Source: Tenuifilum thalassicum (GTDB lineage: Bacteria; Bacteroidota; Bacteroidia; Bacteroidales; Tenuifilaceae). Taken from it: DNA of 64,000 bases. Of this stretch, positions 53,733-62,491 are shown one piece after another. How positions within the stretch are numbered: position 1 is the first letter of the stretch; every line of letters starts with the position of its first letter. The notes below the pieces were generated by a model that saw only the letters and a program-made list of their open reading frames with translations, was not told the DNA's origin and did not search any database. Position numbers and translations under genes: made by a program. The DNA lies in NCBI RefSeq assembly GCF_013265555.1, contig NZ_CP041345.1:2898581-2962580 (forward strand), read 5' to 3'.

Positions 53733-56700
53733 TTACTCCTTGATCAACTTACGGAGAACAGATTCACCTTTATTATTGTAGAAACGAACAAGGTAGATAC
53801 CTTTTTCAATGTTGCTTAGGTCAATTGACCTTGCATTTTCAACAATCTGATCCAGAACAACCTGTCCAATTACTGAGGTAACAGTTACACGGGTAACTTC
53901 TGCACCCTCAAAGTTGATACGGGAAGTAAATGGGTTAGGATAAACGGTTAGCTTGGCAAGGGTATTAACTGGCACACCAGTTGGAACAAGTGTAACCTCT
54001 ACAGCTTTATCGGCATCGGCAACGGTGAATGAACCATTGTAGGTGTTAAATCCATCTTTTAGAACGATGAAGGTATAGTCGCCATTTGGCAGCTGCATGG
54101 TAGCTTGACCGCTAGCATCTGTTGTTAGGTCGCCTTGTCCTGTTACTGTAATAGTAGCACCTTCTACTGCATTTGTGCCATCGGTAACGGTGAAAGTAAC
54201 AGTGTACTTGGTTTCTGCAACCTCAACATCACTGGCAGAACGTGGTAACACCTTTCGTGCGCTATAGCTGTAGTGTCCTAAACCAACAATGTTATAACGT
54301 GTACCTTGAGTAGCGGTATATTTGTATAAATCATCGTCAATTAGGATTGAATTGGTTCCATCGCTTACCTCAAACATTCCATAGCCTGCATCGGCATTTG
54401 TACACTCAACATTGCTTAGCTTAATAAATACACCCTCATAAGCTTCGGTTAGCGCATCTGCTATTGATACCTCAAGAGGTGAAATAGTGTTACCTGAGTT
54501 TTTAACGTTAATGTAGGTAACGTTAGTTAGACGTGTCAGATTATAGTTTTCTTCCACATCGCCAACAACCTCTACGGTATCGCCAAGCGAAACAAGGCCT
54601 AGAGCATTATCAATGCCATACACCTCAACACCATTCCATGCCTTTGATGAATCCTGAATCCAAATATTGTACGATGAAGAACCCTCATAAATCGCAGTTA
54701 CACAGCCCTTAGTTTTTACCTGCTGACCAACAAGAGGTGAGTCTCCATTTGAATCTGAGGTATACTGGATATCATAAATGCTTGTGAGCGATAACTGCTG
54801 CACCGTAACAGTAACAGTCCAAACCTTGGTTGAGCCATCCTGAGCGGTAACGGTATAGGTAACAGGATTGGTAAAGTCTTGGGATACCCCACTAGCTGGG
54901 CTTATTGTAGCTGCTGCAGAAACTGTAATGGTTGGAGTTAAGCTGGTAACATCTGTTCCAAATGGCATCAATACATCAACAGTGGCTGCATTGGCGTCAA
55001 TGGTAGCAGAGATCTGTCCAGGAATTTCAAATGTTACAATATCATTTGCTGAACTTTGAGTAGCAGCTACGGTAACTGTTACCACCCAATCCTGAGTTGT
55101 TCCATCCTGTGCTGTAACTGTATATGTTACAGGATTAGTGAAGTTTTGCGCTACTCCACTTGCTGGGCTTACTGTTGCATATTTTGATACAGTAATAGTA
55201 GGAGTAAGACTTGTAACATCTGTACCATAAGCAACTTCAATATTAACGGTATGGCTAGCATTATCAATAGTAGCTGGTCCAGTCTGCTCAGCCAGCTCAA
55301 AGCCTACAATATCCTTTGCAGAGCTCTTAGCTATATGCCAACCCAGGTAAGAAAATTCATCCACACCATAAACCTCCCATTCAGAGCTAGCAGCATCGGT
55401 ACCAGCGGAAGCAGTCCAATCGGGGTTTCCAATTACTATATTGCTCTTACGAACTAGGGTGTGATCAGCAGTTGCATCAGCAATGCCAGCAACAGAATAA
55501 TTGGCACTTCCAGGATTATTAGGATCACCAATTACATCAATTAGATCATAATTGGTTCCATTAAACTTAAATAACCCGCGAGCATCATTACCATTAAATG
55601 CACATTCATATCCAGTTGATACCCAATCAGCTAAAGCAAGCAACGAAGCATCAGATGCGTCATCAACAATAACATAGGTACCATGGGCTGGAACAACAGC
55701 GCCAGCAGGGAATGGATAATCATACTCCCAATCTGATGAGGTATTAGCAGTACCTTTTAATAGGTAATTGCTAAGGGCAATATCATTATCTGTTGGGTTG
55801 TAAATCTCAAGAGCTTTACTAACACTTCCACCTTCAATGTATTCACTAAAGAATAGGTCCATTGGTGGTTGTGCCATGGTTGTAAATGTCCATGCATTTG
55901 CAGCAACCTCTGCATTGCCGTTTGCAGTGCTCATATCAACAACAAAGCCAGCAGGAATGGTTACATAGTAAGAGGTGGAGTACTCCAGACCCGAAACATT
56001 AAGGGTTAGGTTGTTATCTTGATGTGTTAGGTCGGCAAAAGATTTAGAGAGAACAACGCTGTTATCGCTGGTCTTACGGATTTCGAGCGCACCGTTGGTT
56101 CCATCCTGAACATCCTCGTCGAAGGTAATGGTTAGTGTAAAGCTTACAGGTACATCGGTGGCATCTACGGCAGGATACCTATCGGTAATGCTTGGGGCAA
56201 CATTATCGGTAACGGTAACCGTTCCTGCGCTCTTTGCAAAGAAGTTCTCATCAGCTGCATCTGCAACGCGGATGTAAACAGTACCGTGATCGCCATTTTG
56301 AATTGTATAATCGAATGTACCAAGGGTGGCATCAACATTAGCTGCTATGGGATAGAGCTCGGATGTTACGGCATCCTCAGCATAAATGTTTACATTGGTG
56401 ATATTTGCTGAGGTCCATGAAATTGTTGCCACTTCACCAGTATTGTAGGTTTCGCCACCAGTTGGAGCAGTTACGGTTAGTGAGCGGTTCTCACCTGTCA
56501 GAGTTACCTTGTAGTATCCCATGGTACCATCCTCGGCAGTAACTGTAACAACCACCACATCACCATCGGCTAATGCTTGGGTTGCGTAGTTTGCGGGGTC
56601 AACAACAGCTCCATTCAGGGTGACCGTAAATGTAGCATTGGTATTGGTTGTAGTAGCAACAATACCGGCAAAACCGGTAAAGTTGGCAACGTACATTGTT

Positions 56701-58508
56701 GCACCGGCATCATTAACAGGGTCGGCAACGCTCACGTTAGCTAGCACCATAGCATCCTGACCACCAAGGGTAAAGGCTGAAAGTGTGGCATCGGAGCTGT
56801 ACTCGTGGATATCGGAAGCGTCACGAGGCTCAACCTTAAATGCACCAAAAGAATAATTTAGTATGCCAGTTATATCATATTTCTTTCCAAGAGTTGGGGT
56901 GTATGCAAAGAAAAGGTCATCGGCATTAATTTCATTCGTTCCATCACTTAAGGTGTACTCACCATAACCAGCATCAGCATTCGAGCACTCCACGTTGGAC
57001 AGCTTAACCAAAACACTTTCATACTGTTCGTTATTTGCTTCTGGTATTGTAAGTGTAACTGGGTCTGGTAAAGCATTGCCTGAAGATGTAATATTTACAG
57101 ATGAAACAGGGGATATCACGGTTAGATCATAACTTTCAGCTACAGTTCCCTCAACTTCAACCAGGTCGCCTACAGATACAGTTGTTGGGCTACTCTTAAC
57201 ATAAATACCATTCCAAGCACCAGAACCATCCTGTACGAAGAAGTTTGACGAACTAACAGCAGTAACAATACCTGAAAACTTAACAATATCGTCGCTATAA
57301 TTAGATGCACCAGCAGTGTTATCCGATTGAATCATATTAATAGTTGGGGTTGAAATTACAGTGAAGGTTGCATCACTTTCATCGGCTGTACTGCTGGTCA
57401 ATCCAGTAACTCTTACTTTATATTGAGTGCCATATGAAGCGTCTGCAGGTATGGTATAATCTTCTGTACCATCATTAGCAGTGCTAGCAATAACTTCAAC
57501 CCAGTTCCATGTTGGTGTTTGGCCATCTCTTGCATAAACTTCAATCTTAATATTTTCAGCATCCATATTGGCTGAGGTCCAAGTAATGGTTACAACATCG
57601 CCAGCATGGAATGTTTCGCCACCGTTGGGATAGGTTAATTTAATTGTAGGAGCAGTAGCATCAATAGTTGTGAAAGTAGAGGATAAAAGTGAAGTTGGGT
57701 TATCGGACGCATCCTCTACTGGAGCAATTGCAACATAGTAATCCTGATTATTAGCTAGATTTGAGCTGGGGGTAATGGTAATTACCTGCTTTCCAGCGTC
57801 AATAGTAGCAGTAAATAGAACATCTGCACCAGAAGCATCTGTTTCCTTTAAGGTAAGCAGGCTTGCCACATTAGCATCGGTAATTTCAGAGTTATCAATA
57901 TTACGTATAGGCTCATCAAATGTAATTGTTATGTTAGCATCAACAGCTACATTAGTTGCACCATCGGCAGGGTCAAAGGTGGCCTGTGGGGCTTGGGTGT
58001 CAGCGTATCCTGTCCAAACTATATTATCTATACATACCTGACCAGATCCAGATGGCTGCTTAAAAGATAAAGTAAAATCTCCAGGAACATTTACATTAAT
58101 TGTTCCAGAACTTTTCAAAACATCCTGCTCTGAGGATGTAGTTACAGTTGTAATTAAGTTACCGTTTACATATACTTCTAGATTAACATTGGTAGAGAAG
58201 GCTTGTTTATAATCAAACGTTAAAGTCCCAATACCACCAGAAATTATACCTGACGTCACTTCTGCAGCAGGGGTTCTGTTTCTTCCTAACATAGGAGTTG
58301 GTGCAGCTATAGCGTTATCCCCTCTACATTGCACATATGTCCAGGTAGAGCCATCCAGTCCTGTAAAAGTCCCATCTACGTAACTAGAACTAGTCTCTGG
58401 GAAATTTGTAAAATCTTCGCTTCCTTGCCCCCACCCGACTTTACCTGCAATGAGCAGGATGACTGTTAGGGCTAATGTTTTGAGTAGATTTCTTGTTTTC
58501 ATAGGCAT
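53733..58508 (-). CDS. Secreted multidomain protein with lamin-tail domain and type A T9SS sorting tail
   Basis: A 1591-residue exported protein. Start Met 1 or Met 3 (58502), signal peptide ending KVGWGQ. Order: a jelly-roll-like domain (about 27-170, ending CIDNIVWTGY); SbsA-type Ig (about 172-290, PADGATNVAVDANITITFDE); a GGETF...ITWTSAN Kre9/KNH-like module (about 292-395); an OB-fold DUF5689-like domain (about 398-570); cadherin-like beta and second GGETY module (about 575-790); second SbsA Ig (about 795-905); lamin-tail domain (about 910-1090, FFSEYIEGGSVSKALEIYNP); two near-identical PITVSxxATxSPASGV modules (about 1095-1270); second OB-fold; a carboxypeptidase-regulatory-like domain (about 1435-1515); and the Por tail LTVYPNPFTSRINFEG...KGIYLVRFYN. 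No catalytic nuclease domain is present. Function unknown; probably an adhesin or scaffold on the surface. Confidence 0.9.
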   Translation of the reverse strand: MPMKTRNLLKTLALTVILLIAGKVGWGQGSEDFTNFPETSSSYVDGTFTGLDGSTWTYVQCRGDNAIAAPTPMLGRNRTPAAEVTSGIISGGIGTLTFDYKQAFSTNVNLEVYVNGNLITTVTTSSEQDVLKSSGTINVNVPGDFTLSFKQPSGSGQVCIDNIVWTGYADTQAPQATFDPADGATNVAVDANITITFDEPIRNIDNSEITDANVASLLTLKETDASGADVLFTATIDAGKQVITITPSSNLANNQDYYVAIAPVEDASDNPTSLLSSTFTTIDATAPTIKLTYPNGGETFHAGDVVTITWTSANMDAENIKIEVYARDGQTPTWNWVEVIASTANDGTEDYTIPADASYGTQYKVRVTGLTSSTADESDATFTVISTPTINMIQSDNTAGASNYSDDIVKFSGIVTAVSSSNFFVQDGSGAWNGIYVKSSPTTVSVGDLVEVEGTVAESYDLTVISPVSSVNITSSGNALPDPVTLTIPEANNEQYESVLVKLSNVECSNADAGYGEYTLSDGTNEINADDLFFAYTPTLGKKYDITGILNYSFGAFKVEPRDASDIHEYSSDATLSAFTLGGQDAMVLANVSVADPVNDAGATMYVANFTGFAGIVATTTNTNATFTVTLNGAVVDPANYATQALADGDVVVVTVTAEDGTMGYYKVTLTGENRSLTVTAPTGGETYNTGEVATISWTSANITNVNIYAEDAVTSELYPIAANVDATLGTFDYTIQNGDHGTVYIRVADAADENFFAKSAGTVTVTDNVAPSITDRYPAVDATDVPVSFTLTITFDEDVQDGTNGALEIRKTSDNSVVLSKSFADLTHQDNNLTLNVSGLEYSTSYYVTIPAGFVVDMSTANGNAEVAANAWTFTTMAQPPMDLFFSEYIEGGSVSKALEIYNPTDNDIALSNYLLKGTANTSSDWEYDYPFPAGAVVPAHGTYVIVDDASDASLLALADWVSTGYECAFNGNDARGLFKFNGTNYDLIDVIGDPNNPGSANYSVAGIADATADHTLVRKSNIVIGNPDWTASAGTDAASSEWEVYGVDEFSYLGWHIAKSSAKDIVGFELAEQTGPATIDNASHTVNIEVAYGTDVTSLTPTITVSKYATVSPASGVAQNFTNPVTYTVTAQDGTTQDWVVTVTVAATQSSANDIVTFEIPGQISATIDANAATVDVLMPFGTDVTSLTPTITVSAAATISPASGVSQDFTNPVTYTVTAQDGSTKVWTVTVTVQQLSLTSIYDIQYTSDSNGDSPLVGQQVKTKGCVTAIYEGSSSYNIWIQDSSKAWNGVEVYGIDNALGLVSLGDTVEVVGDVEENYNLTRLTNVTYINVKNSGNTISPLEVSIADALTEAYEGVFIKLSNVECTNADAGYGMFEVSDGTNSILIDDDLYKYTATQGTRYNIVGLGHYSYSARKVLPRSASDVEVAETKYTVTFTVTDGTNAVEGATITVTGQGDLTTDASGQATMQLPNGDYTFIVLKDGFNTYNGSFTVADADKAVEVTLVPTGVPVNTLAKLTVYPNPFTSRINFEGAEVTRVTVTSVIGQVVLDQIVENARSIDLSNIEKGIYLVRFYNNKGESVLRKLIKE

Positions 58509-58883
58509 TATATTTAGTGTTAGTGATTCAAGTTTTCAGGTTCAAAATTCAAAATTCAAAATTTAAAATTCTACATTCAAGACTTGCCCGGCGAAGGCGG
58601 ATTTAAGGTTCAAAAGCTTGTCCGGTTTTGCCAGATTGAAGGGTCAAAGTTTAGTAACAGCTTTGGGGTGGTAAAGTTGTAAAAAAGTTTTAAAAGGTGG
58701 GTTAAGTTACAGCTATTTTTAAAAGAAGTCAAAAAAACAATGTAATCATCTGCGTTTATTTTATCACACGCGCTTTATTTGTCTTTTTTTACTATTTATT
58801 TTTTATTTAATAGCGTTTTGTGCTAGTTTTTAAAACAATTAATAAGGGATAATCGGAATGATTCGGAATGATTCGTAAGCGCC

Positions 58884-58997
58884 TTGTCATGCCGAGCGAA
58901 GCCGAGGTATCTCTACTTGAAGAATATGATGAAGTTAGAGGAAGTTAAAGGAAGTTAGAAGAAGTTAGAGGAATGAATGACTCGGAATGATTCGGAA
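58884..58997 (+). repeat. Dispersed intergenic repeat, copy A
   Basis: It begins TTGTCATGCCGAGCGAAG, continues through TTGAAGAATATGATGAAGTTA and a block of 10-base units, and ends GGAATGATTCGGAA. Copy B at 59357-59456 has the same order with about 85-90 percent identity by eye and fewer tandem units. Confidence 0.85.
58931..58970. repeat. Tandem 10-base repeat, four copies
   Basis: Four exact-length units GAAGTTAGAG, GAAGTTAAAG, GAAGTTAGAA, GAAGTTAGAG inside repeat copy A. The inverted version stands at 53515-53564. Confidence 0.85.
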
Positions 58998-59009
58998 GCG
59001 TCTTGTTAT

Positions 59010-59270
59010 TCCGAACCTGCCAAGGTTACGCTTGTGGTAGCTGAGCCTGCCGGTGGCTGAGCCTGTCGAAGCCACGTTTGTTTTTCCCTTCTTTTGCGTT
59101 GATGCAAAAGAAGCAAAAAATCAAGGCTGAAAAGCCTGTCCCGTGGGTGCCCCGTGGGCGTGTCTGCCGCGCGGCGTAACTCACCATGCCTGCGGCATGG
59201 CTCAAACAGCACCGCTTCCTTAACCCTACGCAACGACCCACCCACGACCCATTGGCGGAACAGCCTTTTA
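59010..59270. repeat. GC-rich hairpin-bearing repeat segment
   Basis: It contains a perfect hairpin CTTCTTTTGC-GTTGAT-GCAAAAGAAG (59088-59113) and another, CCATGCC-TGC-GGCATGG (59184-59200), plus the near-repeats GTCCCGTGGGTG/CCCCGTGGGCG and GAGCCTGCCGGTG/GAGCCTGTCGAAG. It is much richer in G and C than the window average. It looks like a dispersed intergenic element (REP/MITE-like); no transposase is present. Confidence 0.55.
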
Positions 59271-59356
59271 TGCCGTTATCTTGAAAACCAAAAATCCAAC
59301 CTGTTGGTCAAATCTTGAATCCGTCTTCGCCAGACACAGCCTTAAATCATGTGTTA

Positions 59357-59456
59357 TTGTCATGCCGAGCGTAGTCGAGGCATCTCTTGTTGAAGAATAT
59401 GATGAAGTTAAAGGAAGTTTGAAGAAGTTAGAAGAATGACACGGAATGATTCGGAA
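59357..59456 (+). repeat. Dispersed intergenic repeat, copy B
   Basis: It has the same segment order as copy A at 58884-58997: TTGTCATGCCGAGCGTAG, then GTTGAAGAATATGATGAAGTT, a shortened GAAGTTA block, and GGAATGATTCGGAA. Confidence 0.85.
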
Positions 59457-59627
59457 ATACTCTGAAGGAGTCGGAAGAGTTTTTCGTTTAACGCTTAACG
59501 TTTAACGCCTTTGGTGCTTGGATTTTTTTTAGACCTCACCCCTGTCACCTATATTGAAAGAGGAGGGTTAGAAAAGGATTTTACCACAAAAAAAAGTAAA
59601 AGATTCCCATACCTAATATATGCAGTA

Positions 59628-59653
59628 ACAAAAAAGCCGGCACTAGGCCGGCA
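59628..59653 (-). terminator. Terminator of the yceD-rpmF-plsX-fabH operon
   Basis: On the minus strand GCCGGCC-TAG-TGCCGGC forms a GC-rich stem followed by six T residues, 25 bases beyond the fabH stop codon. Confidence 0.85.
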
Positions 59654-59677
59654 TGTGTAGGAATATCTTAAACAGTT

Positions 59678-60688
59678 CTACTTGTTCATTTTTTCGCCAT
59701 CGTAAGCCCATTTCAGGTATGCTGCGCCCCAGGTAAAGCCAGCACCAAATGTGGCAATAATAATATTATCGCCTTTCTTTAGCTGAGGCTCCCACTCCCA
59801 AAGACATAGCGGGATAGTTGCACTGGTAGTGTTCCCATAGCGCTGGATATTAATCATAACCTGTTCCTTGCTAATTCCCATGCGCTTGGCTGTGGCCTCA
59901 ATAATACGCATGTTAGCTTGATGGGGAACAAGCCATGCAAGATCTTCGGGTTTAATGTTGTTGCGCTCCATCATCTCAACCGACACATCGGCCATGTTGG
60001 AAACAGCAGCTTTAAAAACTGGCTGTCCTTCCTGGTAGATAAAATGCTGGCGTTTTGCCACTGTTTCAAACGAAGCGGGGTAGCACGATCCACCAGCCAC
60101 CTGGTGAAGGTGTTTACGTCCGGAGCCATCAACCTGCATCTTAGCATCGAGCAGGCCAAAGCCATCGGTGCTAGGTTCAAGTAAAACAGCGCCAGCACCA
60201 TCGCCAAAGATAGGGCAGGTTGTTCTATCGGTATAGTCGGTAATTGACGACATCTTATCGGCACCAACCACAACCACCTTCTTATGGGTTCCAGACTCCA
60301 CAAACTTTGAAGCGGTAACCAAAGCATATAGGAAGCTCGAGCAACCAGCGTTCATATCGTAACCAAAAGCATTTTTAATTCCACACTTATCGCTAATAAT
60401 ATTAGCGGTAGCGGGGAACTGCATATCGGGTGTAACTACGCCGCAAATGAGCATATCCACCTCATCGGGGTGGGTATTGGTTTTGCGCAGCAGTTCGTTA
60501 ACGGCATTCACAGCCATATCGGAAGTTCCGAGGCCTTCGCCTTTAAGGATTCTGCGTTCTTTTATACCAATTCGGGTCATTATCCACTCATCGGTGGTGT
60601 CGACCATTCTGCTAAGCTCTTCGTTGGTAAGAATGTAGTCGGGTACATACCCACCAACGCCTGTGATTGCGGCAGTAATTTTTCCCAT
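59678..60688 (-). CDS. fabH: 3-oxoacyl-ACP synthase III
   Basis: A 336-residue KASIII enzyme that starts fatty-acid synthesis by joining acetyl-CoA (or a branched acyl-CoA) with malonyl-ACP. The catalytic triad is visible: C116 ([11 protein letters not shown]), H256 (VPHQANMRI) and N286 (RYGNTTSA). The C-terminus has [13 protein letters not shown]. It is 2 bases after plsX in the cluster yceD-rpmF-plsX-fabH. Branched-chain acyl specificity is common in Bacteroidota but not provable here. Confidence 0.96.
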   Translation of the reverse strand: MGKITAAITGVGGYVPDYILTNEELSRMVDTTDEWIMTRIGIKERRILKGEGLGTSDMAVNAVNELLRKTNTHPDEVDMLICGVVTPDMQFPATANIISDKCGIKNAFGYDMNAGCSSFLYALVTASKFVESGTHKKVVVVGADKMSSITDYTDRTTCPIFGDGAGAVLLEPSTDGFGLLDAKMQVDGSGRKHLHQVAGGSCYPASFETVAKRQHFIYQEGQPVFKAAVSNMADVSVEMMERNNIKPEDLAWLVPHQANMRIIEATAKRMGISKEQVMINIQRYGNTTSATIPLCLWEWEPQLKKGDNIIIATFGAGFTWGAAYLKWAYDGEKMNK

Positions 60689-60690
60689 AG

Positions 60691-61635
60691 CTATACAAAT
60701 GCATTTTTAATTTTTTCGCAGAGGTTCGAAGTTATTACCTCGCGAGTTTGGATAATCATATTCATTATAGCCACGGGGCTTGAAGCTCCATGGGCAATTA
60801 TAACTGGTTTATTTACGCCAAGAACAGGCGTTCCGCCATAGTTCTCGGAGTTAAATCGTTCAATAAAAGTGTTATCAGGATTAAATTTTTTGAGGAGGTG
60901 ATAGAATGCCTCGGCCTCTTTCAGCACCACATTACCAACAAATCCGTCGCAAACAATCACATCGGCTTTTTTATCATGAAATAAATGATGACCCTCAACA
61001 TTCCCAACAAAGTTGAACTCAGAGGTTTCCTTCATAAGTTCAAAGGCACCTTTTGTAATCAGGTTTCCTTTTTCCTCCTCCTCGCCAATGTTAAGTAGGG
61101 CCACCCGTGGATTATCGACACCAAGCACTTGTTTAGCATAGATGGAGCCAAGCTTTCCATACTGAAAAAGCACATCGGGACGGCAATCGGGGTTAAGCCC
61201 AACGTCGAGTATAAGGTTGAGTTTGTTCTCAGAAACGGGTATAAAACCTGCAATTCCTGGACGAATAACTCCAGGGATTTGCTTAACCACCATGAAAGCA
61301 CCAACCATCATGGCACCAGTGCTACCCGCGCTGGCAAAACCATCGATTTGGCCAGCAGCCAAAGCCATAAAACCTTTTACAATGCTGGAGTCTGTTTTTT
61401 TGGAGAATGCCTTAGAAGGGTGTTCTCCCATTTCGATAACCTCGGAAGCATGAACAATATCGAACTTATCAGGGCTAACGTTCTCACGAGCGAGGATATC
61501 TATTATTTGCTGCTTATCGCCAAAAAGCACAATGCGCTCATCGGCTTTAAGATGCTGAAGAGCCAAAACTGCACCCGATACGGCAGCATCGGGTGCAAAA
61601 TCGCCTCCCATTGCATCAACGCCAATTCTAATCAT
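60691..61635 (-). CDS. plsX: Phosphate acyltransferase PlsX
   Basis: A 314-residue soluble enzyme that makes acyl-phosphate from acyl-ACP for phospholipid synthesis. Family markers are [13 protein letters not shown] at the N-terminus, [24 protein letters not shown] and [15 protein letters not shown]. It stands 30 bases after rpmF and directly before fabH, the conserved bacterial arrangement that joins lipid and ribosome supply. Confidence 0.95.
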   Translation of the reverse strand: MIRIGVDAMGGDFAPDAAVSGAVLALQHLKADERIVLFGDKQQIIDILARENVSPDKFDIVHASEVIEMGEHPSKAFSKKTDSSIVKGFMALAAGQIDGFASAGSTGAMMVGAFMVVKQIPGVIRPGIAGFIPVSENKLNLILDVGLNPDCRPDVLFQYGKLGSIYAKQVLGVDNPRVALLNIGEEEEKGNLITKGAFELMKETSEFNFVGNVEGHHLFHDKKADVIVCDGFVGNVVLKEAEAFYHLLKKFNPDNTFIERFNSENYGGTPVLGVNKPVIIAHGASSPVAIMNMIIQTREVITSNLCEKIKNAFV

Positions 61636-61665
61636 TAATGCACGGGTTTATTTTCGAAATACATT

Positions 61666-61851
61666 TTAGGCATTAACAGCCTTCTCGATTGCCAACTTAC
61701 CACGATAGTATCCACACTCTGGGCAAACCCTGTGAAATTCAATTGCTGAACCACAGTTTGAACATGTTGCCAGGGTTGGAGCTACTGCTTTGTAGTGAGT
61801 TCTACGCTTGTTCCTTCTCTGTTTCGAGATCTTTGATTTAGGATGTGCCAT
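61666..61851 (-). CDS. rpmF: 50S ribosomal protein L32
   Basis: A 61-residue L32 protein: basic start MAHPKSKISKQRRNKRRTHYK and a zinc ribbon with CSNC and CPEC. This is the zinc-binding (C+) form. It lies between DUF177 and plsX, 25 and 30 bases away. Confidence 0.96.
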   Translation of the reverse strand: MAHPKSKISKQRRNKRRTHYKAVAPTLATCSNCGSAIEFHRVCPECGYYRGKLAIEKAVNA

Positions 61852-61876
61852 TTTTCAACAAATTATATAGTCCAAC

Positions 61877-62407
61877 TTAGTTATTATTATCTAACAATTT
61901 TTTTAACGCTTCCCATCGAGGATCAACCTCTACTTCCTGTTCTTCCTCAAAATGAATGTACTTGAGCATCTCCTGGTCGCAATCGTCAATACTTGTTCCG
62001 TTTAGCCCATGATACCGTTTTATTGGTAGGCTCAGGTGAATGCTTTCGTACAGGTAGCGGGCAAGGTTTATTTCGTGGTCATCTTCGGTTAAATACATGA
62101 TGTCGGCCTCGTCTTCCATCTCCTCGCTAGTAATCTTGGCTAGAAGAAAACCTTTATATTGAACTGGTAGGAAGAACTGCTCCAAACATCTGTCGCAGGT
62201 AACCTTAACCTCTCCCTTAATCACTATGTCAAATTCAAGCAGATTTTCCTGCTTATTCATTTTGACCTTGGCATTGAGAGCGCCCTCTCTAATTTCGCCT
62301 TCGGGGAACTCGGAAAAGAAATCGTTATTAACTTCGAAATCAAACGAGTGTTTTCCAAGTTTAAGTCCCTTAAAACTAATTGTATATGCCTTTAAAACCG
62401 TTCCCAC
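61877..62407 (-). CDS. DUF177 (YceD-like) protein
   Basis: A 176-residue protein of the YceD/DUF177 family, whose gene is normally linked to rpmF and is implicated in 23S rRNA or large-subunit maturation. It has the central cysteine pair CDRCLEQF and an acidic C-terminal part ending RWEALKKLLDNNN, as in the family. It is the first gene of the yceD-rpmF-plsX-fabH transcription unit. Confidence 0.9.
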   Translation of the reverse strand: MGTVLKAYTISFKGLKLGKHSFDFEVNNDFFSEFPEGEIREGALNAKVKMNKQENLLEFDIVIKGEVKVTCDRCLEQFFLPVQYKGFLLAKITSEEMEDEADIMYLTEDDHEINLARYLYESIHLSLPIKRYHGLNGTSIDDCDQEMLKYIHFEEEQEVEVDPRWEALKKLLDNNN

Positions 62408-62427
62408 CTTCTCAAAAAATCAACGTG

Positions 62428-62456
62428 CAAAGTTATAAAAATTCAAATCAACCCAA
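62428..62456 (-). promoter_or_regulatory. Promoter of the yceD-rpmF-plsX-fabH operon
   Basis: On the minus strand TAACTTTG (62428-62435) has TTG (62454-62456) 18 bases upstream. The predicted RNA starts about 14 bases before the DUF177 start codon. Confidence 0.55.
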
Positions 62457-62491
62457 AAAAATTAAAAATAATCATCAAAATAGATGATATT

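Larger units (their letters stand above)
58509..59677. other. 1.2-kb intergenic repeat island
   Basis: No credible gene. It contains TTCAAAATTC-type short repeats (58527-58600), an AT-rich stretch (58680-58850), two copies of a 100-114-base dispersed repeat (58884-58997 and 59357-59456), a GC-rich hairpin-bearing segment (about 59010-59270), and the fabH terminator (59628-59653). Base composition in the middle part is clearly unlike the surrounding genome. Open frames at 59006-59245 and 59026-59241 on the minus strand lie wholly within the repeats and are not accepted as genes. Confidence 0.7.

Noticed and set aside
53733-58508. Secreted nuclease call based on the lamin-tail and OB-fold domains
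   Set aside because: These domains often accompany extracellular nucleases, but no catalytic nuclease motif is visible in the 1591 residues.
59006-59245. Minus-strand open frames of 71-79 codons in the repeat island
   Set aside because: They lie wholly within GC-rich repeats and hairpins, have no start context or domain, and a frame of this kind is a usual by-product of such repeats.
58884-59456. CRISPR-like direct repeats
   Set aside because: Repeat units are adjacent or far apart with no uniform unique spacers and no cas genes.
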